Of a DNA stretch of 64,000 nt, positions 25,985 to 38,319 are shown one piece after another. The DNA comes from Serilophus lunatus (taxonomy: Eukaryota; Chordata; Aves; Passeriformes; Eurylaimidae), in contig VXBA01003447.1 of the NCBI GenBank assembly GCA_013399895.1, positions 490,085 through 554,084 of the forward strand. The letters run 5' to 3'. A model generated the notes under the pieces. It saw only the letters and a program-made list of their open reading frames with translations. It was not told where the DNA came from and did not search any database. A program made the position numbers and the translations under genes. Every line of letters starts with the position of its first letter. Position 1 is the stretch's first letter.

Positions 25985-27493
25985 TCTTCTTCAAGACTGG
26001 CAACTGCAGTGCTTCTTGATCACCTTAGGAACTTGAATATAGCTAAAACTATGAGACCTTATGAGATACATCTCAGAGTCCTAAGGGAATTGTCTGATAC
26101 AGTTGCAAAACCATTCTCCAAGATATTTGAAAAGCCACAGCAGTCAGGTGCAGTCTCTGCAGACCGGAAAAAAGGAAACATTGCACCCATTTCTAAAAAG
26201 AGTAGAAAGGAGGACTCTTGGAACTACCAAACTGTCAGCTGCACCTCTGTGATTAGGAATATTATAACTTTCTCCTAGAATCTGTGCTAAGGCACATGTA
26301 GGTGATTTGGGACAACCAGCAAGACTTCACCAAGGGAAAGTCCTGCCTGACCAACCTAGTGGTCTTCTTATGATGGAGTGACTACAACCGTGGATAAGGA
26401 AAGGACTACAAGTGGCATTTATTTGGATTTCTGTAAGGCCATCGACATGCCCTCCTCAACATTCCTCCCTCTATATTGGAAAGAGTTGGATTTAATATAC
26501 GAACTGTTAGGCAGATAAGGAATTTTTTGGACACATGCATCCAGAAGGTAGTGGTCAATGACTCGGACTCTCAGTGGACACCAGTGACAATCAGAGTCCT
26601 TCAGGGATCCATACTGGGACCAGTGTTTTATCTTAATGACACAGATGAAGGGATTGAGTGCAGCCTCAGTAAATTCGCAGATGACACCAAGCTGAGTGGG
26701 GCAGTTGACACATCCAAAGAAGGGACACCTGAGGTACCTGGACAAGTTCAGGAAGTGAGCCCATGAGAACCTCATGAGGTGCAAAAAAGCCAAGGGCTGG
26801 ATGCAGCACTTGGGTAGGGGCAATCCCTGCCCTGAGAGCAGCCCTAAGGAGATGGACTTAAGGTAGCTGGTGGATGTGAGGCTGGACATGAACTCATAAT
26901 GCAGAAAGAGAACCACATCCTGGGCTGCATAAAAAGAAATGTGGCAGCAAGTTGAGGAAGTTGATCAATCCCACCTGAAGTACTGTGTCCGCCTCTGGGG
27001 TCTTCAGCACAGGAAGGCCATGGACCTGCTGAAGCAAGTCCAAAGGCCAAGAAGATGATCACTTTTGGAGCACCTCTTCTGTGAGGGAAGGCTGAGAGAG
27101 TTGGAGCTGTTCAGCCTGGAGAAGAGAAAGCTTTGGGGTGATCTTATAGCAGCTTTCCAGTACCTAAAGTGGGCTTATAAGAAAGCTGCAGAAGGACTTT
27201 TGACAAGGATAGGCAGTGATGGAACAAGTGGGATGATGACTTTAAATTGAAAGAGGGTAGATTTAGATTAGCTATTAGGAAGAATTTCTTTACCCGGATA
27301 GTAGTGAGGCACTGGAACAGGTTTTCCAGAGAAGCCTTGGATGCCCCATCCCTGTAAGGGTTCAAGGTCATGTTGGATGAGACTGTGAGTAATTTGATCT
27401 AGTGGGGGAGGTCCCTGCCAATGGCAAGAGGGTTGGAGCTAGATGACCTTTAAAGTCCTTTCCAAACCAAGACAATCTATGTTTCTATGATTC
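25985..27493 (+). mobile_element. CR1 LINE with reverse-transcriptase remnant, forward
   Basis: The longest ungapped CR1 copy here, about 1.5 kb. Its open frame from about 25990 to 26278 reads as the N-terminal part of the CR1 reverse transcriptase (blocks HLRVLREL, KPFSKIFEKP, KGNIAPISKKSRKED). After a stop and frame shifts it continues at 26290-26460 (ACTTCACCAAGGGAAAGTCC corresponds to the FTKGKS block). A second open stretch (26476-26766) carries VLQGSILGP and the catalytic-site remnant FADDTKL. The 3' untranslated region follows and ends TCTATGTTTCTATGATTCC. Several stops and shifts make it inactive. The 5' endonuclease part is absent. The N-terminal part of the open frame (25811-25984) does not resemble CR1 and is flanking DNA. 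Confidence 0.93.
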
Positions 27494-30318
27494 CTCAAAT
27501 GAAGGTAGTTAACACAAGTATCACATTCCTTCTTATTTATCCTCCTGTAGAATTTGGCTCCTTCATCACTTCTTAAACATCTGCAATCTCTCTACCAAAA
27601 ATAGTAGCTGCTCTGAGAAAATATTGAATGACAACTATTTTCAAAGTACTGTGAAGGAATTTGATGTTATTCATGACATGATAATTGTGTTACCATAGCT
27701 CTCTGTACTGGCTCCTGAGGTTAACAAATGAATTCATGTCTTCCTCCATAACTGACCAGTCCAGGATACATGTCTTTCTGTGCAAAAACACCTTATGTCA
27801 TTGGGGACAAAAAAATGAGACTTTTAGATCAGACAACAAGAATATTACCATTTACTATTCATTATTGTTTCATTTACCTATATGAGAAACAATAAAAATG
27901 AGTTCAGTTTTGCAGGAGCCAGAAAAATTAAAATATAATTGTCCAAAAGAAACAGGAAGATGTAGGTAGTTAATTCTTAATTCTTAGCTATAAAAGTCGA
28001 TAAGAATTTTATTTAAGGTAATATGGAAACCTCTTTAAACAATCTTCCTCAAGGTTTATTTGCGTGCAAAAATATAAGAAGTATATGTTAAAATAAAATG
28101 TGTTCTCAAAGGGAAAGAGGTCTTGGAACATGATCTATTAATAAGGAGAATAAACTGATTATTTTCATTTAGTTTGAGCACATGGAAGGACGTTTCATGT
28201 AAAATAAATAATTTTATTCAAAACACTACTGTCTCATATAACCATAGTAACCTTGAATTACACTCCAAATAACAAGTTTGAATGGAACAAATGAATCATG
28301 GATAAAACTCTACTGACCTCAATAGTTTTACACTATGGATAAATTTTAACTGATATGTTTAGGAAATATATGCTATGCAGATGAGTAAAAGAAGAATGAG
28401 AGGAAATTTTTTATAAAGCTGTGATAAAATGTAAAAGGTATCTTTTAATGAACCTTACCGTACGATATAGCTAACATTATTAATAAAATATTATTCATCC
28501 ACATTTTTCTTTATTGTTCTATTTAGACTTTCTTTAAACAATAACTCTATGTGTCTATGAAATTCAGAATATTGAATTATAAAATGCCTCGTGAACATTA
28601 CAGTGGACAAGTAAATAAAAACAAAGAGCATTTAAGCAGATAAGATGATTGGTAATTCAGTTATAAATACCTCTAGAAACCATATAGTCATGACATAATA
28701 AAAGATGGATTTAATTTTAAATAAAAATACATTTAGTTCTCTAAAACATGGAGATGAGAACTGGGATAATGGACTTTAAATGCTATTTTATGAAATGTGA
28801 GAAGTTCTACTAGATCTACTAGATCAGAGCAGAGAATAGCTGACTTTTACACTTGTATTCTCAAGTTCAAGTAGCTGCTTAGAAGCAGCTCTGTTTTAAG
28901 CACTTGGTCAAAGTAACTCTAACTCTAACTTCACTTTTGCCAATCTTCACTGCATTATCACAGGTCTTTGAATCTGGTGTTTTTCTGAAGCCACAAAAGC
29001 TTCTGGTTTTAATTGCCTAACAATCTCACTTTCATCTGAAACAGGAAAGGAAGACGCTGGCCTGCACACTTTGATAAAAAAATTAGATCCATTAAGTTGA
29101 ATATCTGGCTGTATGTCTTTAATTTGGATTTTTTAATGTTTTTTTTGTTTGTTTCTTTGTTTATTTTGGTTTTGTTGCTTTTGTTTCTGTTTTTTTGTTC
29201 GCTTTTTATTTTTTTTTTTTAAATCTGACACATGTTTTTTTGCAACGGGTAAGTAGGACCATTATATTTGTGGCTATACAAACATATGTCTGATGTGGAT
29301 GTAGCCAAATGCTGCCATTGTCACCTGCCTACAGTTCTGAAGTAGTCTATGATGGCTGGCAAATGTACATTTGGAGGTGGATGAGAATAGACATGAAACT
29401 GATAAATCCCTGACAACACCCTAATAAATTCAGTTTTAAGAAATCTGTGGAGAAATTCGAAGGAGACTTACATAGTGCCAGGAATGAAGAACTTGAAGAA
29501 GTATCAGAGGGCAGCTTCCAACACAGACTCCTGGTTCAGTACCACTGCACCAGCTTTGTAAATTAGCTGCTAACAAAAGACTTTTTAAATTAGCGTTATC
29601 TCCTCTGAAACAAACAACACTTAGATTTTGTTTCCTGTTTCTTTTACAATTGCGGCAACTTGAAAGAACAATCTAAGTGGAAAATGGCATACCTTTTACG
29701 TGTTAATTCATGAGTGAAATGCACTATCTAGCCTGTGGCCTTCTCTAAATGTAATTGAAATCCTGGAGTTTTGTTTGAAGCTTTTTCTGAAGCTGGTTTT
29801 TGTGAAGGATTATGTTCCTTGGAGTATATAATTTCAGAGGCCAAATTGTAACAGGCAGGTGTATCCAAAGCGTGACTATATTGGCAGGCAGACCTGTAGA
29901 GTCTTGGATTTGATGGTTGGACTTGTAAACGCCATCGAATAAAATGAATGGTATTTTTGCACTGTGAGACTTTGATCAGAATCCAGATACTGTGCTTGTG
30001 ATTATTAGGAAAACCAAGAGGTCTGAGGATAACCTGAACAGATTTTCTCCAGCACCTTGCATGATGAATTTTCTTGCCATAGTTGGAAAACTATATTTTT
30101 GAGTCTCATGTCTGTTTTGAAAAATGTTACAAAAATAAGCTATGTGTTTTAGGGAGGAAAAGAAATATTCTAGTCATGTAATATTTGTGTATTTCCTTAG
30201 ACATTACAAGGGGTCCTTCAAGTTTCCTAGCACTTCTGTTACGGTCAGACAGTGCTGAATTAGATGAAATATGTTTAGTGAGAAATTTGTATCAGGATTC
30301 TTATTTATTTTCACACAG
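27494..30318. other. unique AT-rich non-coding DNA
   Basis: No gene or named repeat. It contains a 9-bp tandem repeat at about 28806-28825 (CTACTAGAT twice) and a long T-rich tract (listed separately). Confidence 0.5.
29124..29221. repeat. T-rich low-complexity tract
   Basis: About 100 bp of mostly T broken by single G, C or A, with many TTTG and TTTTTTTG units. It is impure, so probably an old decayed simple repeat. Confidence 0.85.
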
Positions 30319-30379
30319 TCTGAAGAAACTTTTCCAGAATATAGTTTGAAAGAAGCAAATCCATTGAAATCGTATGCAG
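30319..30379 (+). other. candidate coding exon, unidentified
   Basis: A 61-bp stretch lies between a strong acceptor (TATTTATTTTCACACAG) and a perfect donor (CAG|GTGAGT, cut after 30379). Only one forward frame is open: 20 codons (SEETFPEYSLKEANPLKSYA), phase 0 in and phase 1 out. Its entry phase fits the exit phase of the candidate at 8870-8980, 21 kb upstream, but nothing else links them. I do not recognise the peptide. The short length makes a chance match quite possible. Confidence 0.22.
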
Positions 30380-31705
30380 GTGAGTCCTGCATATGATGAC
30401 AGGATTTACTTTCTGCTCTGACACTATATGAAGGGGATTAGAGGGATATTGCTGCAACAGCTAGGATTTTAGAAATGTCATTTTATCATAAAGGAAATGT
30501 CTTTCAATGCAGTGCTACACTTCCAGGAGAGGCAAGACCTCTTTGCTATCCCTATTTCCAGTTGTGTGGAAGGAGAGCATTACACTCTACCTGTATCAGA
30601 GATTTTGGGTTTCAGTTTTCCTATACTAATGCACCAAAGTTAGGAAGAAAATTGACATTTCACTAGTAATTTTAACAGTTATTTGATTTGACAATTAGTC
30701 CTTCGATGCTCATAGGCTGGATGTGGATTCCGTCTTTGTAATTTTATTACACTGTTACCACTAAACAAATTTCCTTGAGTTATGGAATGGTAGAAATCAA
30801 ATGTGAAACAGGATTACTTGTAAAGGCATGTCATGCTATATTCATCCATGTTACATTTTAGAAGAATTATATAACTGTTGAGCTTAAGGGGCCCAAGTTC
30901 TATTGCAAAAAGATCAGATTAGCAGACTGCTCTGATTCCACTTGTCCTTAAAGTTTATGAATCTATGAATGGATGATCACAGATTGATTAGAGCCCTTCT
31001 CAATATTCACAATACAACATTACATATTACAACAACCAAATATCTGTTAAAGCTGTTTGTATATTTCTTTATAATCACACTTTAAACCCTTTGAGGCTTT
31101 TGTGTTAACTTGAGAAAAAAAGATTTAAAAGTGTCAGCAATAAACTTTCTCTGTGTCTTGATTTGATGGTGCTAGGCATGTGGTGTTTAGAAGAATACAA
31201 TGCACGTCTATCAGGCATTAAAATATAGTAACATAAAATTGGTTTATACTGCTGTACATGTTCTTCACTAATATCACTTCCCTGGTTGATAATAATTAGG
31301 GCAGAAAAATGCCCTTTGTCCTAGAAATGGGACTGGTTTCAAGTTAATGACAGTAATTGAAATGGTAAGGTGGCAATACAGAGCTAGTACAGATGTACTG
31401 TACAATGATTAAGAGTCAAGAAAAATCCATCAAGCGTTTCACTCTGTGAGTCAGATCTACTCCTCTGCCAGGTGATGAGTGTAAGAAGAAGGATAACTGA
31501 ATTGTCTAAGACAATTGTCTAAGACCTTTGACTTATATTCTTGAACACATCACTTTGTTATTATAGTTTTTCTAGGTATATATTTCATATAGGGGAGTAG
31601 CTTAGATTTTTAAGGCCATGTCCTGAGACTTCCACACACACGTTTATTAATCCTTTAACACAAAATTAGACCCAGGATTTTATTTGGAGAGAATAATGTT
31701 ATAGA
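30380..31705. other. unique non-coding DNA
   Basis: No gene or mobile element. It includes a perfect 13-bp tandem duplication (AATTGTCTAAGAC, 31500-31525). Confidence 0.5.
31500..31525. repeat. perfect 13-bp tandem duplication
   Basis: Two exact adjacent copies of AATTGTCTAAGAC. The lack of divergence suggests a fairly recent replication slip. Confidence 0.95.
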
Positions 31706-32130
31706 AATTACAGAATCATGGAAAAGTCTAGTTTGCAAAGAATCCTTGGAGGTCACCCAGTTAAACCTTCTGTTGAAGGCCTGTCTTCAAATGAAGTTGT
31801 CCAAGTTCCTGTAAAATAGAATATTGAAAATATCCAATGGGGTTAAAAAAAAATATCCAGTGGGTTTCTTTGGGAAACCTTTTTCAGTATTTGCTGAACA
31901 AGCCAAATTTCTTCCACCATTCCTCATACGTCAGGTCCTCCAACACTCTTATCATCTTGGTGGCTTTCTGCTGGACTCTGTTCAACTTCTCAGTTTCTCT
32001 CTTAACTGTAATCAAAACTGAACACAAAATTCCATCTGTAACCTAATGATTGTAACTGGAAATAATCACACCCTTTGATCTGCAGTTTAATCCCTCTGAT
32101 AATATAACCCAGGGCATGATTTCCCTTGTC
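31706..32130 (-). mobile_element. CR1 LINE, reverse, diverged
   Basis: In reverse the copy begins with ACAGAATCATGGAAAAGTCT and CTTGGAGGTCACCCAGTTAA, then passes through GAACAAGCCAAATTTCTTCC, CAGGTCCTCCAACACTCTTA, TCATCTTGGTGGCTTTCTGC and ACTGAACACAAAATTCCA. This is the standard order of the reverse-complemented CR1 3' region. Divergence is high and the right edge is soft. Two ORFs of 65-69 codons within it are chance. Confidence 0.75.
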
Positions 32131-35100
32131 TGTGCAAGTTCTCTTACTTTTTCAGAGAGCTTTGATTAAATGACATCTGTAGAGTCCAAAATAGATCTTT
32201 TCACATAATACATTGTGGAATTACATATTTGCATGAGATGTGTGAATTTGGGGTCAGGGAAATAAACAGTCTTTATATCAAGCCAATACATCTTGCAGCA
32301 TGCTGATTAACTCACAGTACTGTGTGTTTATAGTCTCCTTGGTGACAAACTGCTAGCTTACCTAACAGTTTTTTAAAAACTTTAGTTTGACCAGAATTAA
32401 TTGAGAATTAAGAACATACAAATATCTATGCACATATGTGTCTGCATGGTATATGTGAATAATCAAAACCTCTTGACAGTTCTGATTTGAAATTTTTAAC
32501 TTGCATATTTGTAGGAGAATTTTGTGTTCAATTACAGAGAAAAAGTTGAATGGAAAACAATGCCTTGAATCAATTCAAATGATGAATACTTTCAAGAAAA
32601 TATTGACCTGATTACCAATGTACTGAGTCCAGAAATAATGATTATTTGTTGAGTGATTATATATAAAGTAAATCATTAATTTAAAACTATTTACTCAGCT
32701 CTAAAACTCTAATTTTAAAAAGATGTGAGGTCTCTGAAAAGCATAAATCTATTCTCTTTCTGTGACACATGACTCCAAGAGTATATCCCCAACACGATAC
32801 AATTTGCTTTCCTACATAGGAAAAGTGACAGAAACAAACCAAAACATGAATTTACATCGCCTAAATTATACTTGTTTATATTCCCATGTGGATGATCCTG
32901 GCAAGAGCAAGGTGGCTTATTCCACTCCAGGACTTACAGTGGTGTTTCCAGCATGACTGTAGCTAATTCTCCAGGTGTGGACACAAAAATGTGTCCACAG
33001 ACCAGTAGAGTGGTCTGAGTAATGTACCATCTCATTCACAGTCTGTTATACAGGCAACTCTTGTATGAGTCTTTCCTCTTCTCAGGAGAGACCTTGACTT
33101 TATGGATTGCTATCTTATATGGATTGTTTTGACTCTTCCTTGATCTGGAAGGCATCCGGGAACTTCCCATCTTTTCTTTGAACTGTGGCAACTTCTTATC
33201 AGGCCTTCATAATTTTTTAGGAGGGCATTCCATCATGATGCTTGGGGTACGCTCCCCTTAAGCTTTTATGGAACTGGAAAGCCTCAGGTTGGTAATGCTG
33301 TTTATCTATCTATTTATCTGTTTGTCTATCTGCTGAGAATCAGTCCACCTCAAAGCTTCCCAAAATTCACTAGCAGGCAATTAAAATTGCCCTTTTCCTG
33401 ATGCACAGCTGCTCAGCACACCTGTTACAGTATGGCTGGGTTTCCAGGGAAACGTGAGGGAATTAGAATCCAAAACTCTACTTACTTCACCAAGAGTAAG
33501 AAGCAGGATATAGAAGTGTTGTCTTATAAGGAAATGAAAACCTCAGAATGTTTAAATAAACATTAACCAAGGTGCATTCCTGCCATCTGTATGGTAAAAA
33601 CTTTGTGTATTAATATAAACAAATGTTCTTGCACAACATCTGTCCTATGACCTCTATGGAATTTTTGAGGAAAAAACCCCACAACTGAATATTTTCTCCT
33701 TGATATTTTGCAGCAACATATTTTTTCCATATTCAAAATACTTCCCAGCGTGTAAGAGCATGATTTATTCTTGTTAGCAAAAGATTCTTAGAGATCACTA
33801 CACTGAAATCATCTAAAGTGTTAATGATACCTAAGATATTAAGTAGTAAAAGATACACTTTAAAGAATGAATTGTTCAAATGAATCATATTAACTTTGAT
33901 GTTTATATGTACCAAAGAAAGAGATGATTAGAAGTGAATGAAGGTAAAATCAAGGAGGAGATAAAGTTGAGCCTGTGAAGGAATATCTTACATGGCTTCA
34001 GAAGACCTGAAACAAACCCAGACTTTTTTTCCTTTTCCAAGCGTATACATTTTTCCCTTAATCTCCAGTGACTTGTTCTGTCAAATCCAGGATGTTTTGT
34101 CAATTTCTCACCTAACAGGTCTTTCTTTTCTACCTCTAGGCTCTCTATCCCACCTGTATTCTTGGAAATGGAGCTTCTTCACCCAAATCTGTGTTGTCCC
34201 TTCATCCAGTTTCAATACACACCATGGCTCCTGTTCATTTTCTAATTTCCACTCTCCACCCCAATGTGTGAGTCTCAGTTACCTCCCAAAAGCTTCAATC
34301 TTTCCTCAGCCTCCAAAACTGCCTGCTTATCTTCTGTTAGACTTCATGCCTCACACAGGAACCAGGAGTCTCATTCTCCACTGTGCAGGAGCTGGTCACT
34401 AAGAGGACCTGGATGCAAGGATGCAGGGAATGGAAGTGGCGTGAGTATCATTGGTTTGGTGGGGAACTGGGGAAGCCTTTATCTTTCTCTATGTATTTTT
34501 ACTAGAGGCATATTTGGCTCTCAGTATCAGGCTAACTTGAACAGAAATTTATTTCACCAGGAAAAACTCAACATCTGATGGATTAATTATATTAATTCAT
34601 CATTGACATAATTTGTCCCTGTGGTATTTGTGAAAACCATAAACCTGAGTTTCTCTTAGGTACTCCGGGACTCCAGGAACATGATATTTTAGAGAATGTT
34701 GTTCTGAAAACACCCGTAGGGACCATGAGTATGCTGTGCCCTTTCAGAGCAGGTTGCTGTCTCTGCATGAGCTTGTGGAAATGCCAACATTAACATCTCT
34801 ATACATTAGAGTTTATCCATTTGGAAGATCAACATAATAAAAAATACCTCCCAGGTGGGTGGTGAGATTGGGTACAAGTTTCACACTTGTAAAATAAATT
34901 ATGTTAAAAAAAACCCCTACAAAAGCAAGCCAAACCCTGTATAATGAATCTCTTCTGGCTCCTCTGGATTTTAGAAATAAATCATCATTATTATCTATGT
35001 TTTTGTTACACAAAAATTTTAAAACAGGGTATATATCTGATATGTCATAAACCTAGTAGTAGAATCAAGAATTGAACTCTGAGATCAAAATCTGTCCCAA

Positions 35101-35210
35101 AAACTAGTAAAAATATTATTCTTATACTGCCTCGTTTCTGTTTTTATACCATCTTCAATCATAATTAAAGAAGAATCACAGCCAAAGCAATAGCTGCTGA
35201 GCTTCTGCTC
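32131..35210. other. unique non-coding DNA
   Basis: Mostly unremarkable. It has an impure TCTA/TTTA simple repeat at about 33301-33332 and a pyrimidine-rich stretch at about 34020-34400 that opens a 136-codon frame by composition alone. No gene or named repeat was found. Confidence 0.5.
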
Positions 35211-35396
35211 TATTGGGGCTTGAGGGGTGCTAGGGTCTCTTTTGAGGTTGTCGTGGGGGACTTCGAGTCTCAGGGTGGTTTTGGGGGGCTCCTTGGGCTT
35301 TGGGAAGGGGAGAATGTGTAAGGAGTACCCACTTACCTTATCTGTGTAAAATTCTGTTTTTCTTAAGGGTGGGGGCTGGGATCGAGGCAGCCGTCT

Positions 35397-35730
35397 CCCG
35401 GGGAAGGCATGGGGTCGCCCCCAGCCGTCCCCCCGCTGTTTTCCCTGGGCTGGGCAGGGACTGGGGCAGTCCATGCTCCTGCCCGATCTCTCCCAAGTCC
35501 GGGGGAAGGCATGGGCTACTCTCAGTAGTTCCCTGCCCCTCCCCACTCCCTGGTTTCCTGGGGCCAAGCTGGGACTGGGATGGCCCTCGCTCCTGCCTGC
35601 TCTCCCCTGGGGCCGGGGGAGAGCAGAGGCTGCTCTCGGCTCAGGCTGCTCCCCTGTCTCCCGCTCTTTCCCGGCGTGGCTGGGCTGCGATGGGCACTGC
35701 CGGCCCCGTGCTGCTGTAAGGGGCTGCAGC
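35397..35730. repeat. imperfect tandem repeat inside LTR B
   Basis: Three units begin with a CCGGGG(G) motif at 35397, 35499 and 35613. The first two continue as GGAAGGCATGGG and later share CTGGGACTGGG/CAGGGACTGGGG and GCTCCTGCC. The third is more diverged. The period is about 102-114 bp. LTRs A and C show no matching array. Confidence 0.75.
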
Positions 35731-36003
35731 TCTGGCTGGTTCCCGGGCGGTCCTGGTCCCCGCTACCTGCGGTGTGTCCTGGCAGTGGTGGGGACGGCTG
35801 GTGGGAGTTTCATGCTGTGGCACAGACCATCTGCCAGTCTTTCCTTGCTGGTGGTGCACTGGCAGGGTCTGTGTGGGTCCAGCTGCAGCGAACGGCTGGC
35901 AGGAGCCCGGTAGGGGTCCCGTGTTGGCACCGTGCTGGCGGTGGCCGCGCAAAGGGGCGGCAGCCACTCCGGGGCGTCCCTGGAGTGCCTGTGGCCAGAA
36001 AAA

Positions 36004-36014
36004 AAGATGGCGCC
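36004..36014 (+). promoter_or_regulatory. YY1-type site in LTR B
   Basis: AAGATGGCGCC fits the consensus of YY1, a factor that often binds retroviral LTRs. A second weaker motif (ACCACCATTTTG) lies about 40 bp downstream. LTR C has a comparable GCGGCCATCTT at 59547-59557. Confidence 0.5.
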
Positions 36015-36599
36015 TCGAGCTCTGAAAATGTGGCCTCCGGCGGGAACCACCATTTTGCCTGGAGTGAAGACGACGGAAAAGAGGCGGAGCTCGGCTCCGC
36101 TGGCCAATGGGAAGACAGCTTGGCCGGGAAGAAAACAGTGAGATTTGTGCGAGACCTAGAGGGGTTAAAAAGCTGAGTACAGAAGCCCTCCCCCTCTTTG
36201 GCTTCCTGTCCGGGGGGTAAGCACACGGCTCCTCTCGTCCCAGGTCTCAGACCCCACGGCGTGACTCCACCCATTCCTCTCGGCACCAAACCAAAGTCCA
36301 GCTTGATAGCAAGTAGCCACTTCCCAAAGGTGTCCTGGGAGGGGGTCGCTTTTCACTTCTCTTTGCATTTTACAGAGAAGCTCGAGAGCCGGAAGTGACA
36401 CCAGCACAGAGGGAGGGAGAGAGATGGCTTCCCTAACCCTCCCCCTGTTTTCTCAGCTGGTCACCTAGCTTGGAAAGCAGTTCCTTTTTGGTTTTTGTCC
36501 CTTTTTTTCCCCTTTTTTGTTTTCTGTGTGTCGAGTGTTTCTCAGTGTAAATTTTAAGTCCCTATAAGCTGCTCCTTTTCCCTAGTTTGAACCCCAAGT

Positions 36600-36605
36600 A
36601 ATAAA
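36600..36605 (+). terminator. polyadenylation signal of LTR B
   Basis: AATAAA followed by CTGTTCCCC, 89 bp before the LTR end, matching the arrangement in LTR A. Confidence 0.65.
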
Positions 36606-36694
36606 CTGTTCCCCTGCTGCTAATTTTGCTCAGTTTTCCGTCATCTTTATTGTGCACGCCTCTTAGACGATAAAAAGTGGTTCAAACCACCACA

Positions 36695-38319
36695 TGCTCT
36701 CTCTATTAGAGTGCTGGTAGGGCAGTGGAGGTAAGTATGCTAATTATATAAAAACCTTACACTTGCTCTGTTTTAAATTACCATTACAGTCATACTCTTA
36801 TGAATTTAAAAGTGGAATAAAACCTGACTTTATAAAAAATAGTGAAAAACTGTCTAAAGCCCTTAAGAAGAAACACCAATATTTTCTTGGCTTTTTTTAT
36901 TTCAATTTTATACTTTTACTCTGACAAAAAGTTAAGGGGAAATCTTCACATTCTCTTGTTTTACCTCTGAAAGAAGGTTTAAAAATCTCTAACATACAGC
37001 ACTTCCACATAAACAATAAGATGAATTCTAATTTTTTGCCATGTTTTCACACTGAAACCATTCTTCATGTCTGAATTGTTTTTAGCACTTCTAAAGTGGG
37101 TTTACCCAAGCTGCAGAAAACATTATACAAGTAATTATCATGACTGAAAAAATAATTTTGTTTTCCTTCTATGCATATATCTAATGCAACAGTTTCATCA
37201 TAAAATGAGTGAGAATTAGACTGATGTTTCCAGGGCACAAGCCTATATAGTTTAAAGTATTCAAATCATAAAATGCTTATCTTCATTTCTATTGTGTTAA
37301 AACATTTGTGAATGCTATGAACATTCAGAATAGTAAAAGATCGTTGCTATCATAGAAGGTGAAAACACATGTTCGTAGAACACACTATGAAAAATATTTC
37401 CTTGTAGAAACTAAGAATTCATTTAAGAGTAATGTGGAGAAAAGTGAGTGGATTTTAAATCCCTGTTTCTTGGCAATTGTATTTCAGTGTCCTGGATGAA
37501 ATTCTAAAGAATTATAAAAAATTCCTAAAGGATAATTTTGGAGGATGAAATTCAGGAATATGAAAATACTTACTATGATTTGGGATTAGTGACACTTGAT
37601 ATGGTGTGGTGTAATTCCCTTCTATGACTCACAGCAATAATCAGCAACATAATGAGGAACAGTTCTTCTTTCATGATGTCTTTCTCCTACTTGCCAGTGA
37701 GATTCCCCTGCAAGCATTTACATTGCATTTTTTCTACTGTAGTCAATCTAAGAAAAAATTTTAGGGCATTTTATTATTCTTGAATAAAACACATTACCTT
37801 TTCCATTTCAGAAATCTGCTTTTTAAAAATAAAAAATTCATCATAAGCTTAACAATCTGCAAATTGCAAAACAACAATGAGCTTGATTTGCTATTTTAGT
37901 GGCAAATTTATGAGAAGCACAGTGAGTAAAGTGTCAAATACAGTATTTTTCAGCTTAACCTGATGAGAACCATGTTTCTTAAGTATTCTCTTCACTCGTT
38001 GTTATAAACTATCATCTTTCAGGTTTCTCTCTGAAGACACTAGATATGAGATCAAGTCCTGCAGAGACATTGTGGGGTGTTTGGCTGTTAGTGGGCTAGT
38101 ATCCCATAACTTGTAGTAAATCTGAGATTGCCTCTTTCAGTACTGAGTCAGTTGTGTCTGTGGTACGTACCAGGTGACGCAAACTAAATCTACCTCAACA
38201 CTTAAAATGTTAATTACAATTTTAAATACAGTGTGCTAATTGTAAAGATAAACAGGGTTAGTGAAGGTGTCACATGCCTCTGTAATTTTACAGGTCATAG
38301 ATTACAAAGAAATAAAATG
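36695..38319. other. unique AT-rich non-coding DNA
   Basis: Nothing recognisable beyond the flanking LTR duplication at its left edge. Confidence 0.5.

Larger units (their letters stand above)
35211..36694 (+). mobile_element. solo LTR B, ERVL-like, with internal tandem repeat
   Basis: A 1484-bp LTR flanked by perfect 5-bp duplications TGCTC (35206-35210 and 36695-36699). It starts TATTGGGGCTTGAGG, apparently a mutated form of the family start TGTTATGGG, and ends TTCAAACCACCACA, matching the ends of LTRs A and C. TATA-like TTAAAAAG lies at 36165-36172 and AATAAACTGTTCCCC at 36600. It is strongly GC-rich in its centre. It is longer than LTR C, partly because of roughly 110-bp repeats at 35397-35730. 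A sharp YY1-type site AAGATGGCGCC lies at 36004-36014. The overlapping open frames of up to 198 codons are GC-rich chance frames. No retroviral internal region is present. Confidence 0.88.

Noticed and set aside
25811..26278. 155-codon open frame as a host gene
   Set aside because: Its second half is recognisably CR1 reverse transcriptase; the first half is flanking DNA fused by chance.
30940..30975. Possible CR1 tail near TTTATGAATCTATGAATGG
   Set aside because: Similarity covers only a few words and lacks the preceding CR1 3' text.
35300..36407. Open frames up to 198 codons on both strands
   Set aside because: They lie inside solo LTR B, including its tandem repeat; composition explains them.
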